Positions 44,036 to 55,751 are shown, numbered from the stretch's first letter. The stretch: DNA of 64,000 nucleotides from Acidobacteriota bacterium (GCA_026707545.1 JAPOWR010000001.1:1889778-1953777); one strand, 5' to 3'. Numbers and translations: made by a program. Notes: a model not told the origin generated them from the sequence alone.

Positions 44036-45466
44036 ATGATCGACATCCCCGCCATCCGTTGGGGCAAGCCCTACGAGTCGCTCGAGAAGGCGACGATCGT
44101 TCACTTCGAGACCGGCGAAGAGCTGGCCACGCTGCACCAGACGAACCCCGGCCTGGTCCAGCGCGACATGCGCCGCGCCCAGCGCGCCCGCGACATCCTG
44201 CGCGAGATCCCGTCCAGCGAACTGATCTCCATGGTGATCAAGGCCGCCGACCTCTACCTGAACGCGGACCTTCCCCTCGGCAGCGGCAGCCAGACCCCGG
44301 CGGACTTCGTCCACTACCAGTCGGCGACGACCGGTCTGCCCGAGCACATGTGCCGGGCGAACATGGACAAGAACCACTTCGTGCTGACGAACATGGGCGA
44401 GGTGCTCGAAGCGCTGACCCGCGGTCTCGACCTCGACATCCTGGCACGGGGCCACGGCGTAGAGGAGCGTGGCGTGCCGGTCAGCTACCAGGCGCAGGCG
44501 CCGGTGATCGGCCTCGTGCTGCCGTCCAACTCGCCGGGCGTGCACACGCTGTGGATGCCGGTCATCCCCCTCCAGATCGGTCTCGTGTTCAAGCCCGGAC
44601 CGCAGGAGCCGTGGACGCCGTATCGGATGACAGAGGCCTTCGCGCAGGCCGGCGTGCCCCGCGAGGCCATCTCGATCTACCCGGGGGAAGGCGACATCGG
44701 CGCGGCCGTCCTCGCCTCCTGTTCCCGCAGCATGATCTTCGGCGGCGCCGACACCGTGGCCCGCTACCAGAACGATCCCCGCGTCCAGCCGCACGGCCCC
44801 GGCTTCAGCAAGATCCTGCTCGGCGACGATGTCGTCGACGACTGGGAGCAGTACCTCGACGTGATGGTCGACAGCGTCCTGGTCAACAGCGGCCGGAGCT
44901 GCATCTCCTGTTCCGGCGTCTGGGCCTCGCGCCACACGGCAGAGATCGCCCAGGCTCTCGCCGAGCGGCTGGCGCCCGTGCTGCCCAAGCCGGCCGACGA
45001 CCCCGAGTCACCGCTCGCCGCGTTCACGGTGCCGGGCATGGCCAAGGCGATCAACGCCATGATCGACGCCCAGGTCGACGTTCCCGGCGTACGCGACCTG
45101 ACCTCCGAGATTCGCGGCAACGGCCGGCTCGACGAGCGCGAGCGCTGCGACTACCTGCTGCCGACCGTCCTCCACTGCGCCGACGCAGGAGTGGAAGCCG
45201 CGAACGTCGAGTACATGTTCCCCTTCGTCTCCGTCGTCGAGTGCCCGCAGCAGAAGATGCTGAGCGCGATCGACGACACCCTTGTGTGCAGCGCGATCAC
45301 GAACGACGAACACTGGCGGCGGCAACTGATCGACGCCACCCACGTCGACCGCCTGAACCTCGGCCCGGTGCCGACGATTCAGCTCAACTGGCTGCAGCCG
45401 CACGAAGGGAACATCATCGACTTCCTGTTCCGGGCGCGTGCGTTCCAGCAGGCGGACGTCGCGTAG
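44036..45466 (+). CDS. aldehyde dehydrogenase-family protein
   Basis: A 476-residue NAD(P)-dependent aldehyde dehydrogenase-like protein. PVIGLVLPSNSPGVHTLW (about 159-176) marks the cofactor domain, PGPQEPW near 188 holds the substrate/cofactor lysine region in altered form, IFGGADTVARY near 236 is the cofactor glycine motif, and NSGRSCISCSG places Cys289 (and Cys292) at the nucleophile. The general Glu of classical ALDHs (ELGGK) is not obvious, as in acyl-CoA-reducing or LuxC-like members. The reaction direction is therefore uncertain: oxidation of an aldehyde from the quinoprotein, or reduction of an acyl-CoA. It diverges from the Rieske gene by 97 bp. Confidence 0.88.
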   Translation: MIDIPAIRWGKPYESLEKATIVHFETGEELATLHQTNPGLVQRDMRRAQRARDILREIPSSELISMVIKAADLYLNADLPLGSGSQTPADFVHYQSATTGLPEHMCRANMDKNHFVLTNMGEVLEALTRGLDLDILARGHGVEERGVPVSYQAQAPVIGLVLPSNSPGVHTLWMPVIPLQIGLVFKPGPQEPWTPYRMTEAFAQAGVPREAISIYPGEGDIGAAVLASCSRSMIFGGADTVARYQNDPRVQPHGPGFSKILLGDDVVDDWEQYLDVMVDSVLVNSGRSCISCSGVWASRHTAEIAQALAERLAPVLPKPADDPESPLAAFTVPGMAKAINAMIDAQVDVPGVRDLTSEIRGNGRLDERERCDYLLPTVLHCADAGVEAANVEYMFPFVSVVECPQQKMLSAIDDTLVCSAITNDEHWRRQLIDATHVDRLNLGPVPTIQLNWLQPHEGNIIDFLFRARAFQQADVA

Positions 45467-45522
45467 CAACTCAGCCGCACAGCAGCATCCGCCACCGGCC
45501 CGTGGCTGTACGATCGCGCATC

Positions 45523-46416
45523 ATGCGGAAGCAGCTTGCGGGCCGTGTCGAACTGCGCAACGTCGCCACCGACGCGGAGTACGACGCAGCGGTCGATCTC
45601 CAGCGCCAGACGTGGGGAGACGGCTTCGAGGACGCCGTACCGACGACGATCATGATGATTTCGCAGAAGATGGGCGGCGTGCTCGTCGGCGCCTTCGACG
45701 AGAAGGATCGGATGCTCGGCTTCCTCTACGGGCTGAGTGGCTTCCGGTACGGCCGGCGTGCCCACTGGTCTCACATGCTCGCCGTCGCGCGCGACGCCCG
45801 AGGTCTCGGCCTGGGCCGCGAGCTCAAGACGTTTCAACGTGAACTCCTGCTGCCGCTCGGCGTCGAGACGGTCTACTGGACGTACGACCCCCTCGTTGCC
45901 CGCAACGCGAACCTGAACCTGAACCGGCTCGGCGCCCTACCGATCGAGTACGTCGTGAACATGTACGGCGAGGACACGGGAAGCCTGCTGCACAGCGGGC
46001 TGGGCACCGACCGATTCATCGTCGCCTGGCCGATCGCGAGCTCCCGGGTCGACTGGCTGATGACCGCCAATGCCGACGCCACGCCAACCCGCGACACGCC
46101 GCCCTTCCCCAGAAGCGAAACGACGTCCGACGTCAAATGGGTCGAGGTGCCGCCCAACATCGGCGCCATCTTGCGGGCATCGCCCGAGGACGCCTTCGCC
46201 TGGCGGCGACGAACGCGGGCGCAGTTCCAGGAGCACCTGGAGGCCGGCTACGCGGTGACCGGGTTCACCTGGCGCGAGCAGGCAGAGCCGGATGCCGGCG
46301 GGGGCGCCAGCGCACCCAGTGTCCCGGGGGCCGCCCAAGAGACCGGCGTACCCCGCGTCCTGGACCGGCGCTACTACTACCGGCTCCAAAAGCTCGAAGG
46401 AACGGAGACGCAATGA
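45523..46416 (+). CDS. GNAT-superfamily acyltransferase (COG3375-like)
   Basis: A 297-residue protein with the GNAT core over about 8-170 and a C-terminal extension. The acyl-CoA loop is RDARGLGLGRELK (about 90-102), preceded by WSHMLAVA, and VYWTYDPLVARNANLNLNRLG follows in short pieces. The extension (about 200-297) is larger than usual. The stop overlaps the ATG of the enolase-family gene (ATGA at 46413). Enolase-superfamily N-succinylamino acid racemases are known to sit beside GNAT enzymes that succinylate D-amino acids, which is the role inferred here. The start is ATG 45523. Confidence 0.88.
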   Translation: MRKQLAGRVELRNVATDAEYDAAVDLQRQTWGDGFEDAVPTTIMMISQKMGGVLVGAFDEKDRMLGFLYGLSGFRYGRRAHWSHMLAVARDARGLGLGRELKTFQRELLLPLGVETVYWTYDPLVARNANLNLNRLGALPIEYVVNMYGEDTGSLLHSGLGTDRFIVAWPIASSRVDWLMTANADATPTRDTPPFPRSETTSDVKWVEVPPNIGAILRASPEDAFAWRRRTRAQFQEHLEAGYAVTGFTWREQAEPDAGGGASAPSVPGAAQETGVPRVLDRRYYYRLQKLEGTETQ

Positions 46417-47540
46417 GCCTTCACATCGACTCGATCACGCTGCGCGAGATCCAACTGCCCCTAGTCGAGCCGTTCCGCATCTCCTCCGGCGTCACGACCA
46501 CCCGCCGCATCCTGCTGCTGGAGCTGATCGACGCGGACGGCGCCTCGACCTGGTCCGAATGCGTGGCGGGCGACTTCCCGAACTACTCGCCCGAGAGCAT
46601 CGACACCGCGACCCTCGCGATCCGCGAGTGGCTGGCACCGCGGGTGCTGGGCCGGCGCTTCCGGAACCCGCAGCAGGTAGCGGCGGCTCTGTCCGAGGAC
46701 CTCCGCGGTCACGAGATGGCGCAGGCGGCGATCGAAATGGGCGCCTGGGCGCTGGCGGCCACCAAGGCCGGCCAGAGCCTCTCGTCTCTGCTCGGTGGTA
46801 CCCGGAAACGGATCGGCACCGGCATCTCGATCGGCATCCAGAACTCACCCGACGAACTCGCCGCCAGGGCCGAGAAGGCGCTGGCCGAGGGCTACCGGAA
46901 GATCAAGCTGAAGATCAAGCCGGGCCAGGACCTCGACTACCTGCACGCGGTCCGCGAACGCCTCGGACCGGACGCGCCGCTGATGGCCGACGCGAACAAC
47001 GCGTACACCCTCGCCGACACGGACCACCTCGTCCAGCTCGACGACCTCGACCTGGTGATGGTCGAGCAACCCCTGGCCTGGGACGACGTCGCGCGGCACG
47101 CCGAGCTCCAGCAACGCATGCGGACGCCGATCTGCCTCGACGAATCGATCACGAACATCGCCCGCGCCGAGGACATGGTCCGGCTCCGAGCCGGTCGGAT
47201 CATCAACATCAAGCCGGGCCGCGTCGCCGGGTTCACGGCGTCGAAGGCCATCCACGACCTCTGCGAGGCCAACGACATCCCGGTCTGGTGCGGCGGCATG
47301 CTGGAGAGCGGAATCGGCCGTGCCTACAACGTCGCGCTGGCCTCCCTGCCGAACTTCACGATCCCCGGCGACGTCAGCCCCAGCAACCGCTACTGGGCGC
47401 GCGACATCGTGTCGCCGGCATGGACGATGGACGCAGACGGCTGGGTGGATGTGTCCGAGAGCCCGGGCCTCGGCGTGGAGGTCGACCGCGAACGGATCGA
47501 GGCTCTGACGGTGCAGCGGGAAACGCTGCGAGCGAGCTAG
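46413..47540 (+). CDS. enolase-superfamily OSBS/N-succinylamino acid racemase (MenC-like)
   Basis: A 375-residue muconate-lactonizing-type enzyme. Catalytic residues are complete: KxK at Lys165/Lys167 in RKIKLKIKPG, metal ligands Asp193 (MADANN), Glu218 (VEQPL) and Asp243 (CLDESI), and the second acid/base Lys267 (INIKPGR). This is the residue set of o-succinylbenzoate synthase, which several genomes use as an N-succinylamino acid racemase instead. No other menaquinone gene is present and a GNAT enzyme is coupled by an ATGA overlap, so racemase function is the better inference. The third pathway enzyme, a desuccinylase, is not seen. Gene symbol menC is not assigned because of this ambiguity. 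Confidence 0.92.
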   Translation: MSLHIDSITLREIQLPLVEPFRISSGVTTTRRILLLELIDADGASTWSECVAGDFPNYSPESIDTATLAIREWLAPRVLGRRFRNPQQVAAALSEDLRGHEMAQAAIEMGAWALAATKAGQSLSSLLGGTRKRIGTGISIGIQNSPDELAARAEKALAEGYRKIKLKIKPGQDLDYLHAVRERLGPDAPLMADANNAYTLADTDHLVQLDDLDLVMVEQPLAWDDVARHAELQQRMRTPICLDESITNIARAEDMVRLRAGRIINIKPGRVAGFTASKAIHDLCEANDIPVWCGGMLESGIGRAYNVALASLPNFTIPGDVSPSNRYWARDIVSPAWTMDADGWVDVSESPGLGVEVDRERIEALTVQRETLRAS

Positions 47541-47555
47541 CGCCCGAACTCGGGT

Positions 47556-48317
47556 CTAAAGGCTCCAGCCGCCGTCGACGGTCACTGTGTGACCGGTCAC
47601 GAACACGTTGCGCTCGATCAGGGCGACGATCGCGTCGGCGCAGGTCTCCGGAGTCGCGACGCCCTTGAGCGGCGCGCCCGCGCTCACGCGCTGCTGTGCC
47701 TTGTCGTAGGTCTCGTCGCCGAGACCGCCGCGCAGCCACCGGCCCTCGATGAAACCGGGGGCGATCGTGTTGACCCGGATTTCGGGGCCGAGCACGCGCG
47801 CCAGCGACTTCGTCATCACGATGACCGCAGCCTTCGACGCGGCATAGGGGATGCAACTGCCGCCGCCGCCGATTCCCGCCACCGAGGCGACGTTTACCAC
47901 CGCGCCCTCGCCCGCCGCCTTCATGTGCGGCGCGGCCGCCCGCGTGCAGTTGAAGACGCCGCGCAGGTTGGCCCCGAGGATGTCGTCCCAAACTTCGTCG
48001 GTGACGCCTTCCAGGTCGTCGTGGGCGATGAAGTGGGTCATCCCCGCGTTGTTGACGAGGATGTGGAGCGCACCGAACGCGTCCACCGCCGATTCGATAA
48101 GCCCACGGCAGTCGGCGTCCTTCCGCATGTCGGCCTGGACCGCAATGGCCTTGCCGCCACCCTCCCGAATGCCTTCGACGATGCGGTCCGCGGCTTCCGC
48201 GCCGCTGTGGTAGTTGACGACCACCGACGCGCCCAGGCTCGCCAGCAGTTCGGCCGTCGCCTCGCCGACGCCCGAGGACGAGCCGGTGACAACGGCGACC
48301 TTGCCTTCGATCTCCAC
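47556..48317 (-). CDS. FabG-like short-chain dehydrogenase/reductase
   Basis: A 253-residue classical SDR. VTGSSSGVGEATAE is near the N-terminus, NNAGMTHF near 88, the catalytic Ser is in VASVAGIGG, the Tyr and Lys in YAASKA, and VDGGWSL ends the chain. The start is the GTG complementary to 48315-48317; upstream in-frame readings run into the crotonase gene. It begins 20 bp after the crotonase stop, forming a pair that may act on a shared acyl-CoA (hydration then oxidation). The exact substrate is unknown. Confidence 0.92.
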   Translation of the reverse strand: MEIEGKVAVVTGSSSGVGEATAELLASLGASVVVNYHSGAEAADRIVEGIREGGGKAIAVQADMRKDADCRGLIESAVDAFGALHILVNNAGMTHFIAHDDLEGVTDEVWDDILGANLRGVFNCTRAAAPHMKAAGEGAVVNVASVAGIGGGGSCIPYAASKAAVIVMTKSLARVLGPEIRVNTIAPGFIEGRWLRGGLGDETYDKAQQRVSAGAPLKGVATPETCADAIVALIERNVFVTGHTVTVDGGWSL

Positions 48318-48337
48318 GGGCCCGGCGCCCTTGCGGC

Positions 48338-49129
48338 CTAGCGGCCCTTCCAGTTCGGCGGCCGTTTCTCGGCGAACGCCCTCGGACCCTCGATCAGGTC
48401 CTCCGACTGGTTCATCTGCGCCGTCCACGGGAAGATCGAACCCGCCGCCTGCTCAAGCGCCATCCCGAGGCCCTTGTTCGCGGCCTCCTTGCTGGCGCGC
48501 ACCGACAGCGGCGCGCACTCCAGGATCTGCGCCGCCCAGGCCCGGGCCCGGTCGAGCAGCTCGTCGTGGGCGCAGACCTCGTTGACGATCCCAAGCTCCT
48601 TCGCCTCCTGCGGCCTGATGTGGCGGCCTGTCAGCAGCATGCCCATCGCCTGGTGGTAGGGAATCTGCCGCGGCAACCGGTGCACTCCCAGTGCACCGGC
48701 CATCAGGCCGACCCGGGGTTCGGGCAGGCCGAAGGTCGCCTTCTCCGACGCGATGATGATGTCGCAGGCCAGTACCAGTTCGAACCCGCCGCCCAGCGCG
48801 AAGCCGTTGACCGCCGCGATCATCGGCTTGTGCAGGTCGAAACGCGCCGTGATGCCACCGAAACCGCCGCGCACGCCCTTCATCCCGGCACGCACCGTCT
48901 TGCTGCCGTGCTCGGCCTGGTACTTCAGGTCGTTGCCGGCCGAGAACGCCCGGTCGCCGGCGCCGGTGAGGATCGCCACCCAGGCATCGTCATCGGCGGC
49001 GAAGTCGTTGAACACCGAGTCGAGCTCCTGACTCGTCGGCGGGTGGATCGCGTTCATGCGCTCCGGTCGGTTGAGGGTCACCTCCCAGACGTGATCGTTC
49101 TTCTCGACCTGGAGAAACTCGTAGCTCAC
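48338..49129 (-). CDS. enoyl-CoA hydratase/isomerase (crotonase)
   Basis: A 263-residue crotonase. The oxyanion segments are DRAFSAGNDLKYQ (about 60-72) and NGFALGGGFELVLACD (about 110-125), with GLPEPRVGLMAGALGVHRL holding a Glu at the active-site position. This combination resembles hydratases and carnitinyl-CoA dehydratase-like enzymes more than the first crotonase. The ATG is complementary to 49127-49129. It sits just upstream of the SDR gene, as in beta-oxidation modules. Confidence 0.93.
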   Translation of the reverse strand: MSYEFLQVEKNDHVWEVTLNRPERMNAIHPPTSQELDSVFNDFAADDDAWVAILTGAGDRAFSAGNDLKYQAEHGSKTVRAGMKGVRGGFGGITARFDLHKPMIAAVNGFALGGGFELVLACDIIIASEKATFGLPEPRVGLMAGALGVHRLPRQIPYHQAMGMLLTGRHIRPQEAKELGIVNEVCAHDELLDRARAWAAQILECAPLSVRASKEAANKGLGMALEQAAGSIFPWTAQMNQSEDLIEGPRAFAEKRPPNWKGR

Positions 49130-49239
49130 TTGCCTGCTCCTGTTCGCTTGGGGGCCGTTTGTGGCCGTTTCATGGAAGGGCGCGAGAGTAGCAGCAGCCC
49201 GGCCGACCCTGCCGCCTACTTGCTAGCGTTCCACCCGAC

Positions 49240-50292
49240 ATGGCACTCCTACCGCTACCCGCCGGCCCCGGCACGGACAGCGATCCGTACCGGAGCGGCG
49301 ACTGGTCATACAACCCCGACCCGAACCGGGTCGCGGCCGCGGCCGCCGAATGGCGAAGTCGCCATCACGTCACGCCCGCAGCCGTGGACGGGACGCGCCG
49401 CATCCTCCTGCTGGTCGACGAGCAGCGGGACTTCTGTCTGCCCGAGGGCGCACTCTACGTCGGCGGCCGCTCGGGACGCGGCGCGATCGCAGACACCGAC
49501 CGCGTGGTCCGCTTCGTCTACCGCAACCTCGGCAACCTGACCGAGATCGCCTCCAGCCTCGACAGCCACACACCGCAACAGATCTTCTTCTCTTCGTTCT
49601 GGGTCGATGGCTCGGGCAAGCGGCTCGACGGCTACCGCGAAGTGCTCGCTTCGGAGATCGAGGCAGGCGAGGCGGTTCCCGACCCCGCCCTCGCCGGCTG
49701 GTTCGGCGACGGCACCGCAGAGTGGCTCAGGCGCCAGGCCCTGGACTACTGCCGGCGGCTTGAGGAGACCGGCCGCTACCGGCTCTACCTGTGGCCGCCG
49801 CACTGTTTCCTCGGCAGCGAGGGTCACGGCCTGGTCGGCGCGGTGCAGGAAGCCAGGCTGTTCTTCAGCTACGCGCGCGGCGCTGAGACGCCGATATTGA
49901 TCAAGGGCACGAATCCCCTCACCGAGTTCTACTCCGTGCTCTCGCCGGAGGTCCTGGTCCGACACGACGGCAAGACGCTCGACCAGCGCAGCGAGACGCT
50001 GATCGACTGGCTGCTCGACGCCGACGCGATCATCGTGGCCGGCCAGGCAGCCAGCCACTGCGTTCGTCACACGGTCGACGACCTGCTGGCCGAGATGCGG
50101 TCCCGCGGCGTACCGGAGAGCCGGCTGCACGTCCTGGCCGACTGCATGTCGGCGGTCGCGGTACCCGACCCGGCGAAGCCCGGCGAGTTCCTGGCCGACT
50201 TCACGCCCGAGGTCGAAGCGGCGCTGCAGGGCTGGCGAGAAGCCGGCGTCCACATCGCGAGTTCAGAGGACGACGCCTCGGACTGGGGCTAG
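49240..50292 (+). CDS. isochorismatase-family amidohydrolase, nicotinamidase-like
   Basis: A 350-residue cysteine hydrolase. Catalytic triad: Asp60 in LLVDEQRDFC, Lys222 in IKGTN, Cys274 in ASHCVRH, with Asp108/His110 in LDSHTP as likely metal ligands, the nicotinamidase arrangement. It is much longer than PncA (about 190-210): an N-terminal leader (about 1-50) and a central insert (about 115-190) are extra. It lies beside nadE and pncB, so deamidation of nicotinamide to nicotinate is the natural reading, although a related amide is possible. It converges on nadE with a 7-bp gap. Confidence 0.87.
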   Translation: MALLPLPAGPGTDSDPYRSGDWSYNPDPNRVAAAAAEWRSRHHVTPAAVDGTRRILLLVDEQRDFCLPEGALYVGGRSGRGAIADTDRVVRFVYRNLGNLTEIASSLDSHTPQQIFFSSFWVDGSGKRLDGYREVLASEIEAGEAVPDPALAGWFGDGTAEWLRRQALDYCRRLEETGRYRLYLWPPHCFLGSEGHGLVGAVQEARLFFSYARGAETPILIKGTNPLTEFYSVLSPEVLVRHDGKTLDQRSETLIDWLLDADAIIVAGQAASHCVRHTVDDLLAEMRSRGVPESRLHVLADCMSAVAVPDPAKPGEFLADFTPEVEAALQGWREAGVHIASSEDDASDWG

Positions 50293-50299
50293 GGCACCT

Positions 50300-52393
50300 T
50301 CACGGCACGTTTCGCCGCAGTTCCTCGACCCACGCCGCCGGATTGCCGTCCGACGGCGCCCGCCAGTCACCGCGGGGCGAGAGCGAACCGCCGGAGCCCA
50401 CCTTCGGTCCGTTCGGCAGCGCCGACCGCTTGAACTGACTCGTGCCGAAGAAGCGGACCAGGAACACCTCGAGCCACTGCTTGATCTCGGCGAGCGTGTA
50501 CTCCCGGCGCTCAGCGTCAGGAATCGTGTCGAGCCAGGCGCCGCGGTCCCGGTCGCCCCAGGCGTGGTGGGCGAGAAAGGCGACCCGGCTCGGTCGGTAG
50601 CCGTACCGGCTCACGTAGTAGAGATGGAAGTCCTGGAGCTCGAACGGCCCGATCGCCTCCTCGGTCGACTGGGCAGGCTCGCCGTTCTCCCCGTCCTGCC
50701 CCTCGGTGGCGGGCACCAGCTCGGGCGAAATCTCCGTGTCGACGATCGACTGGAGGGTCTCGCTGGCCTCGGCGCCTAAGCCGCCGCGTTCGATCTCCCA
50801 GCGAATCAGGTGCTGGATCAGGGTCTTCGGCACGGAGGAGTTCACGCTGTAGTGCGCCATCTGATCCCCGACACCGTAGGTGCACCAACCCAGCGCCAGT
50901 TCGGAGAGGTCCCCGGTCCCGACGACCAGGCCCCGATGCAGGTTCGCCAGCCGGAACAGGTGCGAGGTGCGCTCGCCGGCCTGCACGTTCTCGAAGGTCG
51001 AGTCGTAAACTCCCGCACCGCGTTCGCCCCGGCTGTACGGGTGATCGATCGACTGAAGCATCCGCTCGCTGGCCGGGCGAATGTCGATCTCCGACGCCGA
51101 GACGCCGAGCGCCGCCATCAACCGCTTCGCGTTCTCGTACGTGCGTGACGAGGTGCCGAAACCGGGCAGCGTGTAGGCCAGGATGTTCGCTCGCGGCAGA
51201 CCGAGTCTGTCCAGGGCCCGCACGCAGACGATCAGCGCGTGACTCGAATCGAGCCCGCCGGAGACGCCGATCACCACCTTCTCGATGCCGGTCGCTCGCA
51301 GGCGCTGGACCAGGCCCGCGACCTGGATGTCGAACGCCTCGGCGCAGCGCTCGTCCCGCTCGCCGCTGTCCGCGGGCACATACGGAAAGCGCGGGATCTC
51401 CCTCTCGAGCACGACCGCGGCGGCCGGACGCTCCACCGCGACGCCGACCCGGCGGAACCGTGCGGCAGCCGATTCCCGCCGCGCCGCGTCCCGGAACGTC
51501 GACATGCGGAGCCGCTCCTGCGCCAGCCGCTCCAGGTCGACATCGGCGGTGAGAATCTGGGCCTTCTGGCTGAAGCGCTCCGACTCCGCGAGCCGCTCGC
51601 CGTTCTCGTAGATCAGGCCATGGCTGTCCCAAGCCAGGTCGGTCGTCGACTCGCCGGCGCCGGCGCCCGCGTAGACGTAAGCCGCCACGGACCGACCCGA
51701 CTGCGACGCGCACAACAGTCGCCGGTAATCCGCCTTGCCGATCGTCACGTTGCTCGCCGAGAGGTTGAACAGCACCGAGGCGCCCGCCAGAGCGCCGTGG
51801 GTGCTGGGCGGCAGCGGCGACCACAGGTCCTCGCAGATCTCGACGTGGAAGCGGAACGCGGGGGTCGGTCCCGCATCGAACAGGAGGTCCTCGCCGAAGG
51901 GAACGTCCTCGCCGCCGAGGGACACGACCTGGGAGCGGCGCGATTCGGCGGCCGCGAAGTAGCGCTTCTCGTAGTACTCGCGGTAGTTCGGGAGGTAGGT
52001 CTTCGGCACGATGCCGGCGATTCGGCCGCCGCCGACCACCGCCGCCACGTTGAAGACCGCGCCGTCGGCCACGAGCGGCAAGCCGACGACCAGCACGGTC
52101 CGGAGCTCTTGCGAGGCGGCAGCCAGGTCGAGCAGCGCGGCCTTCGAGCCCTCGAGCACCGCCGACTGGTGGAAGAGGTCATCCAGCGAGTAGCCGCTCA
52201 AGTTGAGTTCGGGGAACACGGCAGCCACGGCGCCGGCCTCGTCCGCTCGCCCCGCGAGCTCGAGCGTCCGCTTCAGATTCGCTGCCGGATCGCCGATCTC
52301 CACCTGCGGCAGGCATACGGCCACGCGCGCGAACCCGTGTTCGTACAGGTCGTCGAAGCGACGCACAGCGTCTCCTGTGCCCGAACCGGCCAT
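50300..52393 (-). CDS. nadE: glutamine-dependent NAD+ synthetase
   Basis: A 697-residue two-domain enzyme that amidates nicotinate adenine dinucleotide to NAD+. The N-terminal nitrilase-type glutaminase has Glu62 (FPELNLSGY), Lys131 (VPKTYLPNY) and Cys187 (VEICEDLW). The C-terminal NAD synthetase carries the PP-loop SGGLDSS at 378-384, followed by [18 protein letters not shown] near 530 and the HHAWGDRD segment. This long form uses glutamine directly. pncB lies 75 bp upstream on the same strand and the nicotinamidase-like gene converges on it. Confidence 0.97.
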   Translation of the reverse strand: MAGSGTGDAVRRFDDLYEHGFARVAVCLPQVEIGDPAANLKRTLELAGRADEAGAVAAVFPELNLSGYSLDDLFHQSAVLEGSKAALLDLAAASQELRTVLVVGLPLVADGAVFNVAAVVGGGRIAGIVPKTYLPNYREYYEKRYFAAAESRRSQVVSLGGEDVPFGEDLLFDAGPTPAFRFHVEICEDLWSPLPPSTHGALAGASVLFNLSASNVTIGKADYRRLLCASQSGRSVAAYVYAGAGAGESTTDLAWDSHGLIYENGERLAESERFSQKAQILTADVDLERLAQERLRMSTFRDAARRESAAARFRRVGVAVERPAAAVVLEREIPRFPYVPADSGERDERCAEAFDIQVAGLVQRLRATGIEKVVIGVSGGLDSSHALIVCVRALDRLGLPRANILAYTLPGFGTSSRTYENAKRLMAALGVSASEIDIRPASERMLQSIDHPYSRGERGAGVYDSTFENVQAGERTSHLFRLANLHRGLVVGTGDLSELALGWCTYGVGDQMAHYSVNSSVPKTLIQHLIRWEIERGGLGAEASETLQSIVDTEISPELVPATEGQDGENGEPAQSTEEAIGPFELQDFHLYYVSRYGYRPSRVAFLAHHAWGDRDRGAWLDTIPDAERREYTLAEIKQWLEVFLVRFFGTSQFKRSALPNGPKVGSGGSLSPRGDWRAPSDGNPAAWVEELRRNVP

Positions 52394-52467
52394 GCGGGAT
52401 TATGAACGAACGGCGCGGAAATGCCTTAAGAGCAACGCCTTCCGCCGCCGGAGAGGCCGCCGGCGAC

Positions 52468-53882
<1,415 letters not shown>

Positions 53883-53886
<4 letters not shown>

Positions 53887-55703
53887 GGCGAGGCCTCCAC
53901 CAACGGGGGCTGCGTCGGCCGGTGCTGGTACAGCTCGCCGTCACTGAAACCGAGCCGCCGGTAGTACTCGCGCGTGCCGACCGAGGAGATGACGGCCACG
54001 GAGTCGAACCCCGCGCGGCCCGCGACCTCGAGCGCCTCGGCGATCAGGCGGCGGCCCAGGCCGACGTGCTGGGATCTCCCTTCGCCCCGCTCACCCAGCC
54101 CGACGACCGCACCGTACACATGGACCTCGCGGATGATCGCAGCGCCCTCCAGTTCCGGGACGAAGGACTCGGTCGGCTCCGGGCTCGCCGGCAGGCGCAG
54201 CCTGAGGAAGCCGGCGATCCGGTCCGCGGCCGTCACGAACTCGAGAAAGACCTCGCGGCCGAACGCCGCCGCGTAGTCCGTTCTCCGCATGTGGAGCTCA
54301 CCCGGATCGACCCGCCGTCCGCCGATCTCGCGGGCGCGGATGTCCCGGCAGACGACGCCACGTCTGGCGGCCCCGGCTTCGGCCACCTGACGCATGTTCG
54401 TCGTCCTGTTCCCGGTCACGATGTCGGTCCCCGGGATGTCCCGGATCACCCGCGTCAGCCGGCAGTAGCGCGGCGTCGCGCCCAGGCTGTGGACGAGCAC
54501 GTCGAGCAGTTCATCACGGTCGTAGGGCCGCCAGTCGCCACGGCGGTGGTAGGCCATCAGCTCGGCGCTCTCGATCAGGGAGCACGGGTAGACCTTCAGT
54601 TCGTCCGGACGCAGTTCCAGATCCTCGAACAGGCGATCGAAGTCCTCGCAGTCCTTCGCCGGCGTCGAGCCGAGGAGGTTCGGCATCCAGTGCGCCTGGA
54701 TCTTGAACCCCATCCGCCGCAGCAGGCGCACCGCCCGGCGGGTTCGGGCCACATCGTGGCCCCGCCCGTTCAAGGCCAGCACCTCGTCGTCCATGCTCTG
54801 GACGCCGATCTGTACCTTGGTCGCACCCAGCCGGCGCATGAAGAGCGCCTCGCCCCGGTCGAGACAGTCGGGACGGGTCTCGAGCGACAGACCCACGCAG
54901 CGAGCCGCCGCCGTTTCGTTCTCCCGCTGCACCGCTTCGAGTTCGGCCCAATCCGCGACCTGCCGGCGCGCTTGGGGCGCCGCGCCGGGATGCGCGGCGG
55001 TCCACCCGGAGACGACCTGGTTGTAGGTGCGGGCGCTGGCATTCGCACCTTCCACGGTTTCGTCGAGCTCGCGGAAGTCGACTTCGGGTTCGAAACGCGC
55101 GAGCAGATCCGCAGCGGCAGGTCCGAGCGTTTCGGAGAAACGGTTCATCGCCTCGAAGCAGCGCAGCACGAACCAGATGCGGTACGCCTCCGGGTAGCTC
55201 GACCAGGTGCCGCCGAGCACGATCAGCTCGACCTTGTCCACGGCATGGCCCGTGTGGTGGAACGAACGCAGGCGGGACAGGGTCTGCCGGAAGGGGTCGA
55301 ACTGGTGCTCCGCGGCCCGTTGCGCCCCAGGCTCCGACGACAGGTAGCTCTTCGGCATCCGCACGTCGCTCGGACAGAAGATGCACCGGCCCGGGCAGGG
55401 GTAGGGCTTGGTCAACACCGTGACGGGAGCGACCCCGCTGCGCGTGCGGACGGGCTTCATGCGCACGCGATCAACGAACGTCCGCTCGTTGGCCGAGCCG
55501 GGACGAAGCGCCCGGTAGCCGCGGATCAACTCGCTCTTCGAGAAGAAGCCCTTGCCGTCCTTCGGGTGGCGACGCAGCACGTTCTCGAGGTCACCGGCCT
55601 CGAACCGAGGCGCCCTCTCGATGGCGCCGATGATCGCGTCGAGTTCCGCCGCGTGCTCCTCAGGCTCGAACGAGTAGCGCTTCGGGGCTATTGTCGCCGC
55701 CAT
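53883..55703 (-). CDS. elp3: Elp3-type tRNA U34 carboxymethyltransferase (radical SAM plus GNAT)
   Basis: A 606-residue protein combining a radical SAM domain and a C-terminal acetyltransferase. The cluster Cys are 103, 107 and 110 in PYPCPGRCIFCPSD, followed by SLETRPDCLDRGEA and VQIGVQSMDDEVL. The GNAT domain runs about 455-606 with QHVGLGRRLIAEA and YYRRLGFSDGELY as the acetyl-CoA region. Elp3 installs the carboxymethyl group on tRNA wobble uridines from acetyl-CoA and SAM. It precedes pncB (ATGA overlap) and diverges from an SDR gene by 48 bp. A Trm9-like methyltransferase that could finish mcm5U lies 0.9 kb away. Confidence 0.96.
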
Positions 55704-55751
55704 GACGGGAACCTACTACGGCAGGGCCGGCCGCCTACAGGCCACGAACCG

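Noticed and set aside
41654..44935. 1093-residue minus-strand ORF across the quinoprotein, Rieske and aldehyde dehydrogenase region
   Set aside because: The N-terminal 520 residues lie opposite or out of frame to well-supported genes. The signal peptide and start at 43369 define the true protein.
43525..46416. 963-residue plus-strand ORF reading through the aldehyde dehydrogenase region
   Set aside because: Out of frame with the ALDH and of Arg/Pro-rich shadow composition until the real GNAT start at 45523.
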